From Microbacterium azadirachtae (GTDB taxonomy: Bacteria > Actinomycetota > Actinomycetes > Actinomycetales > Microbacteriaceae), in assembly GCF_000956545.1 (NCBI RefSeq), contig NZ_JYIT01000063.1, positions 1 to 59,850 of the forward strand: 59,850 nucleotides of DNA, given 5' to 3'. The translations under genes and the position numbers were made by a program. Below, piece by piece: positions 1-8,857 of this stretch. Position 1 is the first letter of the stretch. Each line of letters starts with the position of its first letter. Under the pieces are notes generated by a model. That model was not told the DNA's origin. It ran no database searches and saw only the letters and a program-made list of their open reading frames with translations.

Positions 1-188
1 CAACGCACCGCTCCCGCCTCGGCCACGCAGATCCGGCGCGATGATCCATCGCTCGGGGAGCCTCTCCGCGACGAGATCCCAGGCCCGGTGGGTCGCGGTG
101 ATCCCATGGATCGCGAGGACCGGCGTCTCGAGGACTTCTTCCACGCTGGGGACGCTGCGCTGGAGCCATGGCCCGATGGGAACAGCTC
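1..188 (-). pseudogene. alpha/beta-hydrolase, N-terminal fragment
   Basis: Reading the minus strand from about 188 to 1 gives a stretch typical of the N-terminal half of an alpha/beta hydrolase: a beta strand and oxyanion-hole motif (VLAIHGITATHRAW), then IIAPDLRGRGGSG. It runs off the window at position 1. Upstream, the frame hits a stop near 190, where an IS481 remnant begins, so the original 5' end is gone. The nucleophile Ser and the rest of the fold are outside the window. The last 440 bases of the window carry the C-terminal part of the same kind of hydrolase on the same strand (see findings). Confidence 0.55.
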
Positions 189-189
189 A

Positions 190-640
190 CCGGACGTGCT
201 GCCCCTGCCCCCGGCGCTCCTGAACGACAACGCGGGGGCCGTTCGCGTTCGCAGCGGATCGCTGTGGCCTTTGACGTGCGGATCCGTTCGCCGGTATCGG
301 GGCTAGGTCAGCCAGGTGGGGCGCGCCGGCGCGGACGATGATGCGTGACACGGTCTGCGCCGGCACCCTAGTCCGAGACGCGACCCTCTCACGCCCGATT
401 CGTTCTTTCCGGATCGCGACCACCGCGCCCGCCGTGGCATCGGGGGTGCGGTCGGCGAAGTGATGAGCGTCGTGAGGAGCAGTCATGCAGACCGGGCTCG
501 GGCTCGGCGCGGTAACGGTCGAACCACCGCTTCACGCAGCATCGGCACACCCCGATGCTGCATGACATGCGCCTACATCCAGCCAGCCCGGGTACGGTTG
601 ACGATGAGCAGCCGGTCGTGCGCGGCCTAGCGGGCCATTG
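190..640 (-). pseudogene. IS481-family transposase remnant
   Basis: Several frames on the minus strand together spell the N-terminal third of an IS481-family transposase. The helix-turn-helix part reads CVKRWFDRYRAEPEPGLHD near 490-560. After a frame change comes the linker RTPDATAGAVVAIRKERIGRERVASR and a second HTH, VPAQTVSRIIVRAGAP, near 330-450. The catalytic DDE part is missing and the reading frame is broken at least twice, so it cannot be active. It separates the hydrolase fragment from the IS3 element. The family call rests on motif recall; no search was run. Confidence 0.6.
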
Positions 641-716
641 CGGTGGGACACGAGAATCTCCGAGTTTGTGAAGCCGTCAGATATCTCCATGAACCGTCCC
701 CGGTTTGATGCCGCTT

Positions 717-1688
717 CTATGCGGGTGCCAGCACCGGGTGGTGAGGCGTTTCGTGGCCAGCGTAGTACGCGGTCTCGAACTCGTCGGGCGGGACGTCCCC
801 GATTGTCGAGTGCAAGCGCCTGGCGTTGTACCAGTCGACCCATCCAGCGGTGACCCATTCGACATCGTCGATCGTGCGCAGCGGCCCGGTGCGGAAGGGG
901 GAACCGTCGCGGATCGCTTCGTTCTTGAACAGTCCGATCGTCGACTCGGCCAGGGCGTTATCGTAGGCATCGCCGATCGAGCCGATCGATGCGGCGATGC
1001 CTTCGAGGGCTAGGGTTTCAGCGAACGACACGCTCGTGAACTGCGAGCCGGCATCGCTGTGATGGATCAGCCCGTCTGGGGCGGGGTGGCCGGCGCGGTC
1101 GCGTCGCCAGAGACCCATCCGCAGTGCGGTGGTCACCAGGGGTGTCGTCTTCGTGGTCGCGGCATGCCAGCCCACGATCGCTCGCGAGTAGCAGTCGATC
1201 ACGAACGACACATACGCGAAGCCGGCCCACGTCCGCACATAGGTGAAGTCCGCGACCCAACGACGGTTCGGTGCGGCAGCGGTGAAGTCCCGATCCAACA
1301 GATCAGGTGCCCTCGCCGCGTTGCGGTCCTGGACGGTGGTGCGCACGCCCTTGCCGCGCACGAGGCCGTTGAGCCCGAGCTCGCGCATCAGCGGTCAACC
1401 TGCCGCTTCGACACGGCCAGGTCGTGTCTGCGCAGCAGCGCGGTCATCTTCCGCCGCCCATACATCGACTCCGGCGTCGGCTCGCCTTTCGTGTTCACCC
1501 GGACTGTTCGGATCGCGTCGATCACGACCGCGTCCGCGAGGTCGCGGCCGCTGGGCTGGGCACGTTTCCATGCCCGATATGTCCGCTCGGCGACCGGCAC
1601 GCCCTGCTCTCGCAGGACCTTGCAGATCGACCCGACCGAGCGGCCCAGTGCGCGCTGCTCCTCGATGAACCCGAGAATCAGCGGCGTC
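717..1688 (-). pseudogene. IS3-family transposase OrfB, frameshifted
   Basis: The integrase half of the IS3 transposase. The upstream segment (to 1388) holds the HTH_21 region (ESMYGRRKMTALLRRHDLAVSKRQVDR). The downstream segment (1388-717) holds the rve/DDE core with WVADFTYV (first Asp), LIHHSDAGSQ (second Asp) and NALAESTIGLFKNE (Glu). At about 1388 the expected ...VDRLMREL reads GAC CGC TGA TGC, one base short, so the frame stops and resumes at an overlapping ATG. This is either a disabling 1-base deletion or, less likely, coupled re-initiation. Confidence 0.8.
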
Positions 1689-1989
1689 GGGGGTCGAGTT
1701 CCCCGGCGAAGAAAACCGCCGCGTCCCGCAGGATCGCGTTCGCCTCACGCAACTCGCGGTTCTCCCGCTCAAGGCGCCGCATCCGCTCCGACTCGCTCGA
1801 CGTCACCCCCTGGCGTTCCCCGCCATCGATCTGCGCCTGCCGCACCCAGCGACGCAGCGACTCAGCCCCGAACCCGAGCCTTGTCGACACCGTCTCGCAC
1901 GCGGACGTCAGGTTCGGATACTCATCGAGATGATCGAGCACGAGCCTGATCGCACGCTGCTTCGTCTCCTCCGGAATCCTCTTCGGCAT
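1678..1989 (-). CDS. IS3-family transposase OrfA
   Basis: A 103-residue protein starting MPKRIPEETKQRAIRLV. It has an N-terminal HTH (LTSACETVSTRLGFGAESLRRWVRQ) followed by a long charged helix, ERMRRLERENRELREANAIL, that mediates oligomerisation in IS3 OrfA proteins. It ends in AVFFAGELDPRRR, the normal OrfA C-terminus, where a programmed -1 frameshift would produce the OrfAB transposase. The longer upstream reading (from 2031) would begin inside the inverted repeat, so the ATG at 1989 is preferred. Confidence 0.85.
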   Translation of the reverse strand: MPKRIPEETKQRAIRLVLDHLDEYPNLTSACETVSTRLGFGAESLRRWVRQAQIDGGERQGVTSSESERMRRLERENRELREANAILRDAAVFFAGELDPRRR

Positions 1990-2048
1990 GATCACTATCT
2001 TCCTTCCAGACTCGAAAGGAAACGGCATCAAGCCGGGGACGGTTCATC

Positions 2049-2392
2049 GTGCGACTTTCGCACCTCGTGAGCCATACCTCGGGCATCGACGAGCCGCCGC
2101 TGGACACACCCGTGCCGCTGCGCGACGAACTGATTCGCCGTGGACGCGACTTCCCGGCGGGAACCACTTCGCGCTACTCGACGCTCGCGTTCGCGGGCGT
2201 CGCGGCGCTCATCGAGCACGTGACCGGGGAAACATGGGATGCCGCGATCTCCGCGTGGACGCGCGCTGTCGGCGCGCACGGCATCACCCTCGACCCGACG
2301 CGGGGCTGGCCTACGTGCTGCTCACCAACCGCGCAATACGCCGTGGCATCGATCCCGACGAACTCGACAACGCCGTCATCACAGCTTCGTGA
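2049..2392 (+). pseudogene. serine beta-lactamase-like hydrolase remnant
   Basis: The first frame encodes LSHLVSHTSGI and later DFPAGTTSRYSTLAFAGVAALIEHVTG, which match the middle of the beta-lactamase/transpeptidase-like family (class C, esterase EstB type); the RYS triad resembles the family's YxN region. Near 2300 the homology jumps to another frame reading GLAYVLLTNRAIRRG, the C-terminal LxTNR region. The N-terminus with the SxxK nucleophile is absent, removed at the IS3 end at 2046, and an internal segment is deleted. Not functional. Confidence 0.55.
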
Positions 2393-2574
2393 CAGTCTGC
2401 GAGGAACGCCAGGCGTACTTCGTGGCATCGGAACGTGGCCATGCCGACGCGGCGACGATCGCGGATGCAGGCGCCGACATCTTCGTTAGCCCCCAGAGCC
2501 CGTCATTCGTCAACAACCTGTTCCGGCCGGCCAGTGGACGGATGGCGTGGCACGCGATCGAAGTCGAGTCATGA
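2389..2574 (+). CDS. hypothetical 61-residue protein, possibly a gene remnant
   Basis: A GTG start overlaps the stop of the beta-lactamase-like remnant (sequence TCGTGA), and the stop overlaps a further ATG at 2571 that opens a 32-codon frame (MSHLELLVERAALV...) ending at 2669. Coupling on both sides suggests an old operon. The protein reads VTVCEERQAYFVASERGH and later ADIFVSPQSPSFVNNLFRPASG; I do not recognise the family. Given the broken neighbour it may be a truncated internal piece of a larger gene. Confidence 0.3.
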   Translation: MTVCEERQAYFVASERGHADAATIADAGADIFVSPQSPSFVNNLFRPASGRMAWHAIEVES

Positions 2575-2669
2575 GCCACCTCGAACTCCTCGTCGAGCGA
2601 GCCGCGCTTGTCGCACAAGCCTCGCTGATGATGATGATCCCAACCTCCCATCTGAGCAGTCCTCCTTAA

Positions 2670-3440
2670 GTGCAGCCAGCCCGATTTCTGGTCGTCAATC
2701 TGCTAGGCCACGAAGAAAGGCTCGCAGCGGACGCGCTCCTCGTCGTCGACGAGCGGATCCGCACGGGATTCCTGCATGTGATTGCGCCGCCCGCCCGCAC
2801 CGCGAAGCGGTCACTGGCCGCACTCGGGAATAACTGTCGACCAGCCATTCCAGGACTCTGCGCTGCCCCTCGAACACAGCCGACCATTGCTTCCGACACC
2901 ACAAGGGCGGCCGCCCGGCGGTCTACGGTGAGCATCGTCGGTAACCACACCGGCACCGGTTCCCCTCGTGACGATCTGGAAGCCGCCGACCGGTGGATCC
3001 GACAACGCCAAGGAGTCCCCCAGCGATCCGAGAATCGAGAATGCAGCTCCCCCGAGGTCTACCGCCGGAGCGACAGCACCAGATCGAGTGCGGGCAGGAG
3101 CCGAAACGCGAGCACGCCGCCTGAGGCGGTGCCGATAGGAACGAGACCGGCACAGCATTCCTTGACGACCCGGCCGATCCTGGACGGCGCACCTCTCAGG
3201 TCAAGCGTCGTCGGCGTCAGCACGAACGTACACTCGGACAGATTTGTCCGAACGGAAATGCACCGCAGGTCCTGGTCCTCGATCCCGTCGGCATCGAGGA
3301 CCACCGCGACGGGTTACCTTGGTACGCGGTTTCGCGGAGATTTCGACATGGCGGGTCACACACGAACCGCCGTCAGCGCGTCCCGCCAATCGGATTGGTT
3401 GCACAGCTTTTGTGTCACCTGTCGATCCGCTCGTGGTGGA
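2670..3440. other. about 770 bases without a recognisable gene
   Basis: Both strands contain open frames of 70-320 codons, but none has convincing family motifs, a good ribosome binding site or a consistent codon-position GC pattern. The longest plus-strand frame is rich in Arg, Ser, Thr and Pro, as shadow frames are. The stretch follows the decayed region and lies downstream of the amine oxidase operon end, so it is probably decayed DNA. Confidence 0.4.
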
Positions 3441-3444
3441 CGAC

Positions 3445-4665
3445 TCACTCTCGTCGCGACAGGGCGGCCGCCGCACGATAGCCGGATGCGACCGCGCCAG
3501 AGAGAGACTGATGCATACCCGTGTGTTCGCCAGCGATCGCCACGCGGCCCGCGGGGGCTTCGAACGCGTCGGCGTCCTCGGGCTGCCAATCCAAACCAGG
3601 AACGGTGTACGAACCCCGCGCCCACCGGTTGTCAACCCATGTTGTGAGAACGGGCTCTCCGGCGAAGCGCAGCTCGGGGCGCATCGCCTGCAGAGCAGAC
3701 ACCCATCGGTGGGGTCCGTCCTCCACTCGCAACGCCTGCAGCGCGTCAGGACCACCCGCGAAGCTTGACAGTGCGCGGATCCGGGTCGTCCCGTCAGTGG
3801 ACAGCGAGCGCCATGACCACCATGTGTGTTCGGAGTTCTGCAGCGCTGTGTCGCAGTCGACGTATTCGAGTGGGACCGCGAGTTTCGCTGCGACGCCCAT
3901 GAAGCGGTGCGCCAGGGCACGTTGCTGCCGTTCGGGAAGATCGAAACCGAGGGAAATTTCGCCGAGCAACGGTAGTGGGATCGAGATGACTGCTGCGTCG
4001 GCGTCCAGCGACGCTCCGTCCGCAAGCCGCACCTCCACCCCGGTTGGGCTCTGATCCACTTCCGTGACAGGACTACCCAAGCGGAGCCGGCGCCCCAAAC
4101 GCCGCGCAATCTCGACAGCGAGCGACTGGTTTCCGCCGACCAGCCGACCTCCGTCCTCGATGTGGGTCTCACCCGCCCCCTCATACAGCAAGACCGCCTC
4201 CGCACTGACCATGGCTGGGTCGGCTGCTGCCGATGTCGTCACCTGGCGGTACACCGGATGCAGACGGTAGTCGCCCCCGAGGGACTCTGCGAAGGCGCTC
4301 TCGAGCGACACGCCGGCCACGCCGTCGACGAGCATCTCCTTGAGTGTGTTCCGAACGCGCGCAAGAGTGCTCGTCCGATCAGGAGCGGTGATGATCCGCC
4401 CGTTCACGGTTCGGCGGGCATAGCGAACCCCATGCGACATGATGGGCAGTTCGAGCTCAGCAGCCAAGCGGCGGATGGGGTGTTCGTCGGGGAAGATGTA
4501 CTCTCCCCCACGCTCCATCGTCTCGCCGTTCTCAAGCCGATGGGACCAGGTACGCCCGCCCACCCGATCCTGGGCCTCGAGCACGATCGGCTCGTGTCCG
4601 GCCTTCATGAGTTCCCACGCCGCTGTCATTCCCGACAGACCGGCTCCGACCACGATCACTCTCAT
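3445..4665 (-). CDS. FAD-dependent amine oxidase (flavin monoamine oxidase family)
   Basis: A 406-residue oxidase with an N-terminal dinucleotide-binding fold: VVGAGLSGMTAAWEL (Gly7, Gly9, Gly12), Glu30 at the end of the second strand to bind ribose, and the GG motif RVGGRTWS of the amine oxidase family. The C-terminal FAD segment VAIAGEHTGMHQSLSGAVASGYRAA is intact. It would oxidise an amine to an imine with release of H2O2, in the cytoplasm. The start is the ATG at 4665 because it overlaps the stop of the upstream amidohydrolase (ATGA); a longer frame exists but lacks this coupling. Together with the amidohydrolase it suggests stepwise breakdown of an amide to an amine to an aldehyde; the substrate is unknown. 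Confidence 0.85.
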   Translation of the reverse strand: MRVIVVGAGLSGMTAAWELMKAGHEPIVLEAQDRVGGRTWSHRLENGETMERGGEYIFPDEHPIRRLAAELELPIMSHGVRYARRTVNGRIITAPDRTSTLARVRNTLKEMLVDGVAGVSLESAFAESLGGDYRLHPVYRQVTTSAAADPAMVSAEAVLLYEGAGETHIEDGGRLVGGNQSLAVEIARRLGRRLRLGSPVTEVDQSPTGVEVRLADGASLDADAAVISIPLPLLGEISLGFDLPERQQRALAHRFMGVAAKLAVPLEYVDCDTALQNSEHTWWSWRSLSTDGTTRIRALSSFAGGPDALQALRVEDGPHRWVSALQAMRPELRFAGEPVLTTWVDNRWARGSYTVPGLDWQPEDADAFEAPAGRVAIAGEHTGMHQSLSGAVASGYRAAAALSRRE

Positions 4666-6287
4666 GCGGTGTTCTCCACATCCATAGTTTGCCGATCGCT
4701 TCGGCTCCACACCACGCGTCCCCCGACAAGGGTGAGGTCGGCTTCGACCTCACGCATCAGCGCCGGCGAGAGCGCGCGAGGATCATCGGGGTACACGGCG
4801 AAGTCCGCGGCCGCGCCCTCGCCGAGAGCTCCGAGCACTCCAGTCAAGCCCGCAGCCTCGGCGGAGAACGCCGTGTACGTGCGGATCGCCGCATCGATCG
4901 TCACTGCCTCGTCCGGTGCGATCGGAAGCCCGTGAGCGTTCCGGCGATCGATCATCATCGCCATTCCGAACCACGGGCTCGGTGCCTTCTCGATGGAGCC
5001 GGCCGTGTCGGAGTTTCCGGGCGGCCGCATCCCGGCATCCATCAGCGTGCGAAACGCGTAGACACCCGTGCCGTCGTCTACCGCGATGAAGCTCGCCGTG
5101 GGGACGGCGATAACATTCAGCCGTTGCAGAGATTCGAGTATCTTCGGCGAGAGTTGAAGGTTGGCTGCGTGCTCGAGTCGGATCGGTAGCCGTGGGCGGC
5201 CTGCCCGACTCTGCGCCTGGTCGATCGCTTCCAGCACCATCTCCTGCGCAAGATCGCCGATGGCGTGGATCCACACTTGCGCACCGAGCCCGATCGCACA
5301 GATCAGTTCCTCGCGCAATTGGCCGAGCGTGCGCGTCACGGCCCCCCACTGCCGCGGCTCCCGATCGAAGTACTTGCTGTCGAACATCTGCTCGTTGTCA
5401 CCGTCGATGAAGATCTTGACTCCGCCGGCGGCGATCATGTCGGAGTCGACGCCATCGCCGAAGTCCGCGGCGGCCCACTCGTCGATGCGATCGAGACCGG
5501 CCCCGGCCGGGGGCGCCACGATCGGCGTGAGGGTGATCCGCACCGGAAGCTCGCCCGCGCGAGCGAGCCGCAGGTAGGCGGCGATCCCGCAGACCGAGAC
5601 CGGGATCTCGTAGACGGTCGTCACTCCGGCCCGTGCAAATCTGGTCCGCAGCTCGGTGACGATCATGTCGTCGAGCTGGTGCTCAGTGACATCGGGCGCG
5701 GGGAAGAGGTGGAACCCCTCCTCGACGAGGCCCGTCGGCACGCCCTCTTCGTCGACGTGCACGACGACCCCCGGACCCACGCGCGGTGCGCGATGCACCA
5801 TGCCCGCCCGCCGGAGCGCCTCCGTGTTCGCCTGCAGCTTGTGCGCGCTCTGGCGGATCAGCACAGGATTGCGCGGAGCCGCTCGATCGAGCTGGTCCTT
5901 GGTCGGCAGAACTTGCGCGAATGTCCCCTGGGCCTGCAGCCACTCGCCGTCCTGCAGCGGCGTCGTTGCTCGCGCGACCACGTCGCAGGCAGCCGTGGGC
6001 TCGAGACCGCGCACGTCCAGCCAGAGACCTCGGGAGATCGCCGTCGCCTCCACGTGCGTATGGGCGTCGATGAGTCCCGGCAGCACTGTGCGGCCTTGGA
6101 GGTCCAGCTCAGGCACGGATGATGGGGAAAGCGCCCGAAGATCCGCGGTATCCCCCAGCCCGACGACGACTCCCCCTCGGATGAGCATCGCTTCAACCCA
6201 CTCCGCCCTATCGGCGTGCGGGAAGATCCTGCCACCGAAGACGAGGAGGTCCTCGCCGGCGAGACGTGATCCGCCGAATTGCGTCAT
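4662..6287 (-). CDS. YtcJ-type metal-dependent amidohydrolase
   Basis: A 541-residue TIM-barrel amidohydrolase of the YtcJ/N-substituted formamide deformylase group. The N-terminal beta-sandwich (LLVFGGRIFPHADRA) is followed by the metal-binding GLIDAHTHVEA (His76, His78), then WIHAIGD and RLEHAANLQLSP, which supply the later metal-site histidines; the C-terminal sandwich ends in AADFAVYPDDP. The start at 6287 (MTQFGGSRL) is chosen because AGGAG lies 8 bases before it; the longer frame has no such site. It is coupled by ATGA to the amine oxidase. A hairpin at 6321-6347 lies between it and the upstream hydrolase. Likely hydrolyses an amide or carbamate. Confidence 0.85.
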   Translation of the reverse strand: MTQFGGSRLAGEDLLVFGGRIFPHADRAEWVEAMLIRGGVVVGLGDTADLRALSPSSVPELDLQGRTVLPGLIDAHTHVEATAISRGLWLDVRGLEPTAACDVVARATTPLQDGEWLQAQGTFAQVLPTKDQLDRAAPRNPVLIRQSAHKLQANTEALRRAGMVHRAPRVGPGVVVHVDEEGVPTGLVEEGFHLFPAPDVTEHQLDDMIVTELRTRFARAGVTTVYEIPVSVCGIAAYLRLARAGELPVRITLTPIVAPPAGAGLDRIDEWAAADFGDGVDSDMIAAGGVKIFIDGDNEQMFDSKYFDREPRQWGAVTRTLGQLREELICAIGLGAQVWIHAIGDLAQEMVLEAIDQAQSRAGRPRLPIRLEHAANLQLSPKILESLQRLNVIAVPTASFIAVDDGTGVYAFRTLMDAGMRPPGNSDTAGSIEKAPSPWFGMAMMIDRRNAHGLPIAPDEAVTIDAAIRTYTAFSAEAAGLTGVLGALGEGAAADFAVYPDDPRALSPALMREVEADLTLVGGRVVWSRSDRQTMDVENTA

Positions 6288-6320
6288 GGTCGCCACTCCT
6301 TCGTTGCGCGGCCCGGTCGC

Positions 6321-6347
6321 GCCGCCCGGTCCGTCTGACCGGGCGGC
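6321..6347 (-). terminator. GC-rich hairpin between CocE-like and amidohydrolase genes
   Basis: Perfect 11-bp arms, GCCGCCCGGTC at 6321-6331 and GACCGGGCGGC at 6337-6347, around a 5-base loop. It lies in the 76-base gap between two co-directional minus-strand genes. No T-run follows, so it may be a partial terminator or an RNA-processing/stability hairpin that lowers expression of the two downstream genes. Confidence 0.5.
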
Positions 6348-6363
6348 CGCTCCCATCCGGGCG

Positions 6364-8016
6364 TCAGGCTGCGGCATCTCGCAGGCTCAGCGTGACCGCA
6401 AGTCCGTGCTCGCCGCCGATGGTGATGGTCTGATGGTTGATCCGGGTGACCACCGCGGACCACGGGTCCTCACCCGTTCCCGGCTTCGGGATGAACTCGG
6501 GATAATCGCTGCTCGAGACGTGGAGCCGAAGGCGGTGTCCCGCGCGCAGACGATAGCCGAGTTGCCCGAGATCGACTTCGACGACGGCTTCGTCCGTGGC
6601 GTCCGACAGCTCGATCTGTCCGCGCGCGATGCGCAGCGCGGAGCCGTCGGGCGCAACATCCAGCAGCCGAACGAACAGGTCCATCACGGGCCCGTCCGAC
6701 CGGATGCGCGCCTGCGCGGTGACCGGACCGACGAGGTCGAGGTCTCGGCCTTCTGCGTCACCCGTGAAGACGAGCACACCGGGGTGGTCGCCGATGGTCG
6801 CTTCGTCCGGCTTCTCGAGCAGGAACGCGAACGCGTCGGAGACGCTCGATGGCACCAGGTCTGCCGGGTCGTGCGCCCACGTCGCCTCCGAGGCTGCCTC
6901 CGGCCGTAGTGCGTCGAGTCGGCCGTCGGCCGTGGCGAACAGAGTCCGCGAGTGGGTACCGGCGGGCGGCCACTGCGTGCTGGCCCGCATACCGGGGGTT
7001 CCGGCGAGGTTCCACGCCACCCGGGGGACGTCTTCCGGACGACCGTTGCCGCGCACGAAAACCTCGAAGAACTCCAGCGTGGGATTCAACATCCGTGGCA
7101 AGATCGCCCTGATCTGCGCCTCGCTCCGTTCCGCGACGCGGTCTTCGTCGGCATCATCGAGATAGAACGACTCGTGGTCCATCGATTCGATCCGAAGGAA
7201 GTGATTGAGCGCCCACCCGGGTCGCTTCTCAATCTCAGAAACGTCGTCCCACGAAAGCGGCGCGATGTTGTCCCACCATCCGATCGTGTGGAGCGCCGGC
7301 ACCGGTCGCGCATCGAATGGCGAGCCGGTCGGGAACCGGCGCAGATGCACCGGCCGGGGGTACCACTGGTCGTACGAAATCGACCGGGACCCGATCCGCG
7401 TGATGACCTGCTCCACCTGGGCGCTGAACGGCCGTACGGTCGGGTCGGGCTCCCAGAAGTAGGCGTCCTGCGAGTGGAACCAGGTCATCGGGTAGAGGTA
7501 GGTGATCCCCCATTCGACGTCTCGCGTGCGTTCGCCATTGGCGGGATGCACGGGCTCGCCGAGTTGAGTGCCGGTCACGCGCGGCGAGATCGCCTTCAGC
7601 GCCGGATGCTGCGATGATGCCGCGGCCCACTGCGTGTAGCCGTAGTAGCTGTCGCCCCACATCGCGACGCGGCCGTTCGACCAGGACTGCTGTGTGACCC
7701 ACTCGATCGTGTCGTAGCCGTCGTCGGCTTCGTTGACGAACAGCAGTGTCTCGCCCTCGGAACGGAACTTCCCACGCACATCCTGGGTGACGACGCGGTA
7801 CCCGCTCTCCATGAAGTACTCGGCGACGAGCGGTAAGAAGGTGTACTTCCCGTTCTTGTCGTAGGGCAAGCGGATGAGGATCGTATCGCCGGGATCATCG
7901 TCGCCGTCCGGCAGGTACACGTCGGCGGCGAGGTGAACGCCGTCGCGCATCCGCACGTACTGCTCGGTCGCGAGGTGTCCGGTCGGGACAGGGCCGACCC
8001 GAATGATGTCTTGCAT
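6364..8016 (-). CDS. CocE/NonD family hydrolase (X-Pro dipeptidyl-peptidase-like)
   Basis: A 550-residue serine hydrolase. The N-terminal alpha/beta-hydrolase domain has MRDGVHLAADVYLPDG and the nucleophile elbow WGDSYYGYTQW (Ser123). A later segment, IESMDHESFY, may hold the acid/His partners. The C-terminal jelly-roll domain typical of cocaine esterase, glutaryl-7-ACA acylase and X-Pro peptidases ends with RLRLHVSSSDYPEF. The start at 8016 (MQDIIRVG) follows AGGAG by 4 bases. It is 28 bases downstream of the importer ATPase, so it is likely co-transcribed with it. It probably cleaves an ester, amide or peptide bond of the imported compound. Confidence 0.85.
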   Translation of the reverse strand: MQDIIRVGPVPTGHLATEQYVRMRDGVHLAADVYLPDGDDDPGDTILIRLPYDKNGKYTFLPLVAEYFMESGYRVVTQDVRGKFRSEGETLLFVNEADDGYDTIEWVTQQSWSNGRVAMWGDSYYGYTQWAAASSQHPALKAISPRVTGTQLGEPVHPANGERTRDVEWGITYLYPMTWFHSQDAYFWEPDPTVRPFSAQVEQVITRIGSRSISYDQWYPRPVHLRRFPTGSPFDARPVPALHTIGWWDNIAPLSWDDVSEIEKRPGWALNHFLRIESMDHESFYLDDADEDRVAERSEAQIRAILPRMLNPTLEFFEVFVRGNGRPEDVPRVAWNLAGTPGMRASTQWPPAGTHSRTLFATADGRLDALRPEAASEATWAHDPADLVPSSVSDAFAFLLEKPDEATIGDHPGVLVFTGDAEGRDLDLVGPVTAQARIRSDGPVMDLFVRLLDVAPDGSALRIARGQIELSDATDEAVVEVDLGQLGYRLRAGHRLRLHVSSSDYPEFIPKPGTGEDPWSAVVTRINHQTITIGGEHGLAVTLSLRDAAA

Positions 8017-8044
8017 GGTTCTCCTGAAATGGCTCGAGATGAGG

Positions 8045-8857
8045 TCAGGGGGCTTCGGTGGCATCCAACGCGAGCCGGTCCGCGCGTAGTCGCCCGAGGT
8101 CCCAGCCCTTGCGGGGGACGGAATCGAGAAGCAGACGCGTGTACGGATGTTGCGGGGCCGCCAGCACGCCCTCGGTGGCGCCGGATTCGACGACCCGGCC
8201 GTTCCGCATGACGATGATGTCCTGCGTGATGTACCGGACGACGGCGAGATCGTGGCTGACGAATAGGAAGGCCATTCCGGTCTCGCGACGGATCTCGTCG
8301 AGCAGCACTAGCACTTGTGCCTGGATCGACACGTCGAGCGCGGCGACAGCCTCGTCGAGCACGAGGATCTGCGGGCGGATGCCGAGCGCACGTGCGATCG
8401 CGGCGCGCTGCCGCTGCCCGCCCGACAGCGCCCGCGGCATTGCGTCGGCCTGCTTCGCGCTGAGGCCGACCTGATCGAGCAGCTCGCCGACCCGTTTGCG
8501 TCGCTCTGACTTGGCGCCCCCGAAGTGCAGCCGCAACGGCTCCTCGATGGCCTGACCGATCGTGAGCCGCGGATCGAATGAGTGATATGGGTCCTGGAAG
8601 ATCATCTGCACCACTCGTGCGGCATCACGGCCGCGGGCGTTCGGAGTTCCTGGAAAATACGTCCTCCCCGATGTGGGCCTTTCGAGCCCCACGACCATGC
8701 GCGCAGTGGTCGACTTGCCCGACCCCGATTCACCGACCACGCCGAGCGAGCCACCACGACACAGCGAGAAGGAGACGTCAGCGACCGCGGTAGTCTGACC
8801 GAAGCGTTTTGTGAGTTGGTCGGCGCGGAGGATGACCTGGGAGCTGTGCTCGTTCAT
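8045..8857 (-). CDS. oligopeptide-type ABC importer, second ATPase (DppF/OppF-like)
   Basis: A 270-residue ABC ATPase with Walker A GESGSGKST (residues 42-50), signature LSGGQRQR, Walker B ILVLDEAVAALD and the switch histidine in FVSHDLAVVR. It is somewhat short: the C-terminal oligopeptide-binding tail that usually carries a 4Fe-4S-type Cys cluster is reduced to LLLDSVPRKGWDLGR. The start ATG overlaps the stop of the first ATPase by ATGA. With its partner at 8854-9873 it powers the permease pair encoded upstream. Confidence 0.9.
   Translation of the reverse strand: MNEHSSQVILRADQLTKRFGQTTAVADVSFSLCRGGSLGVVGESGSGKSTTARMVVGLERPTSGRTYFPGTPNARGRDAARVVQMIFQDPYHSFDPRLTIGQAIEEPLRLHFGGAKSERRKRVGELLDQVGLSAKQADAMPRALSGGQRQRAAIARALGIRPQILVLDEAVAALDVSIQAQVLVLLDEIRRETGMAFLFVSHDLAVVRYITQDIIVMRNGRVVESGATEGVLAAPQHPYTRLLLDSVPRKGWDLGRLRADRLALDATEAP

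Larger units (their letters stand above)
690..2046 (-). mobile_element. IS3-family insertion sequence (element 1)
   Basis: The ends are 24-bp inverted repeats: 690-713 begins TGAACCGTCCCCGG and the complement of 2023-2046 is the same except for one base. Inside, on the minus strand, are an orfA (HTH plus leucine-zipper-like helix) and an orfB (DDE integrase), the usual IS3 arrangement. No 3-bp target duplication is visible at the outer edges (flanks cca and tcg), which suggests that one flank was rearranged after insertion. The right end lies directly against a truncated beta-lactamase-like gene. Confidence 0.85.

Noticed and set aside
1059..1949. 296-codon plus-strand ORF
   Set aside because: It runs opposite the IS3 transposase genes and has no family features.
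2670..3647. 325-codon plus-strand ORF as a gene
   Set aside because: Arg/Ser/Thr/Pro-rich, no motif, and its 3' end overlaps the amine oxidase gene. Treated as non-coding or decayed.
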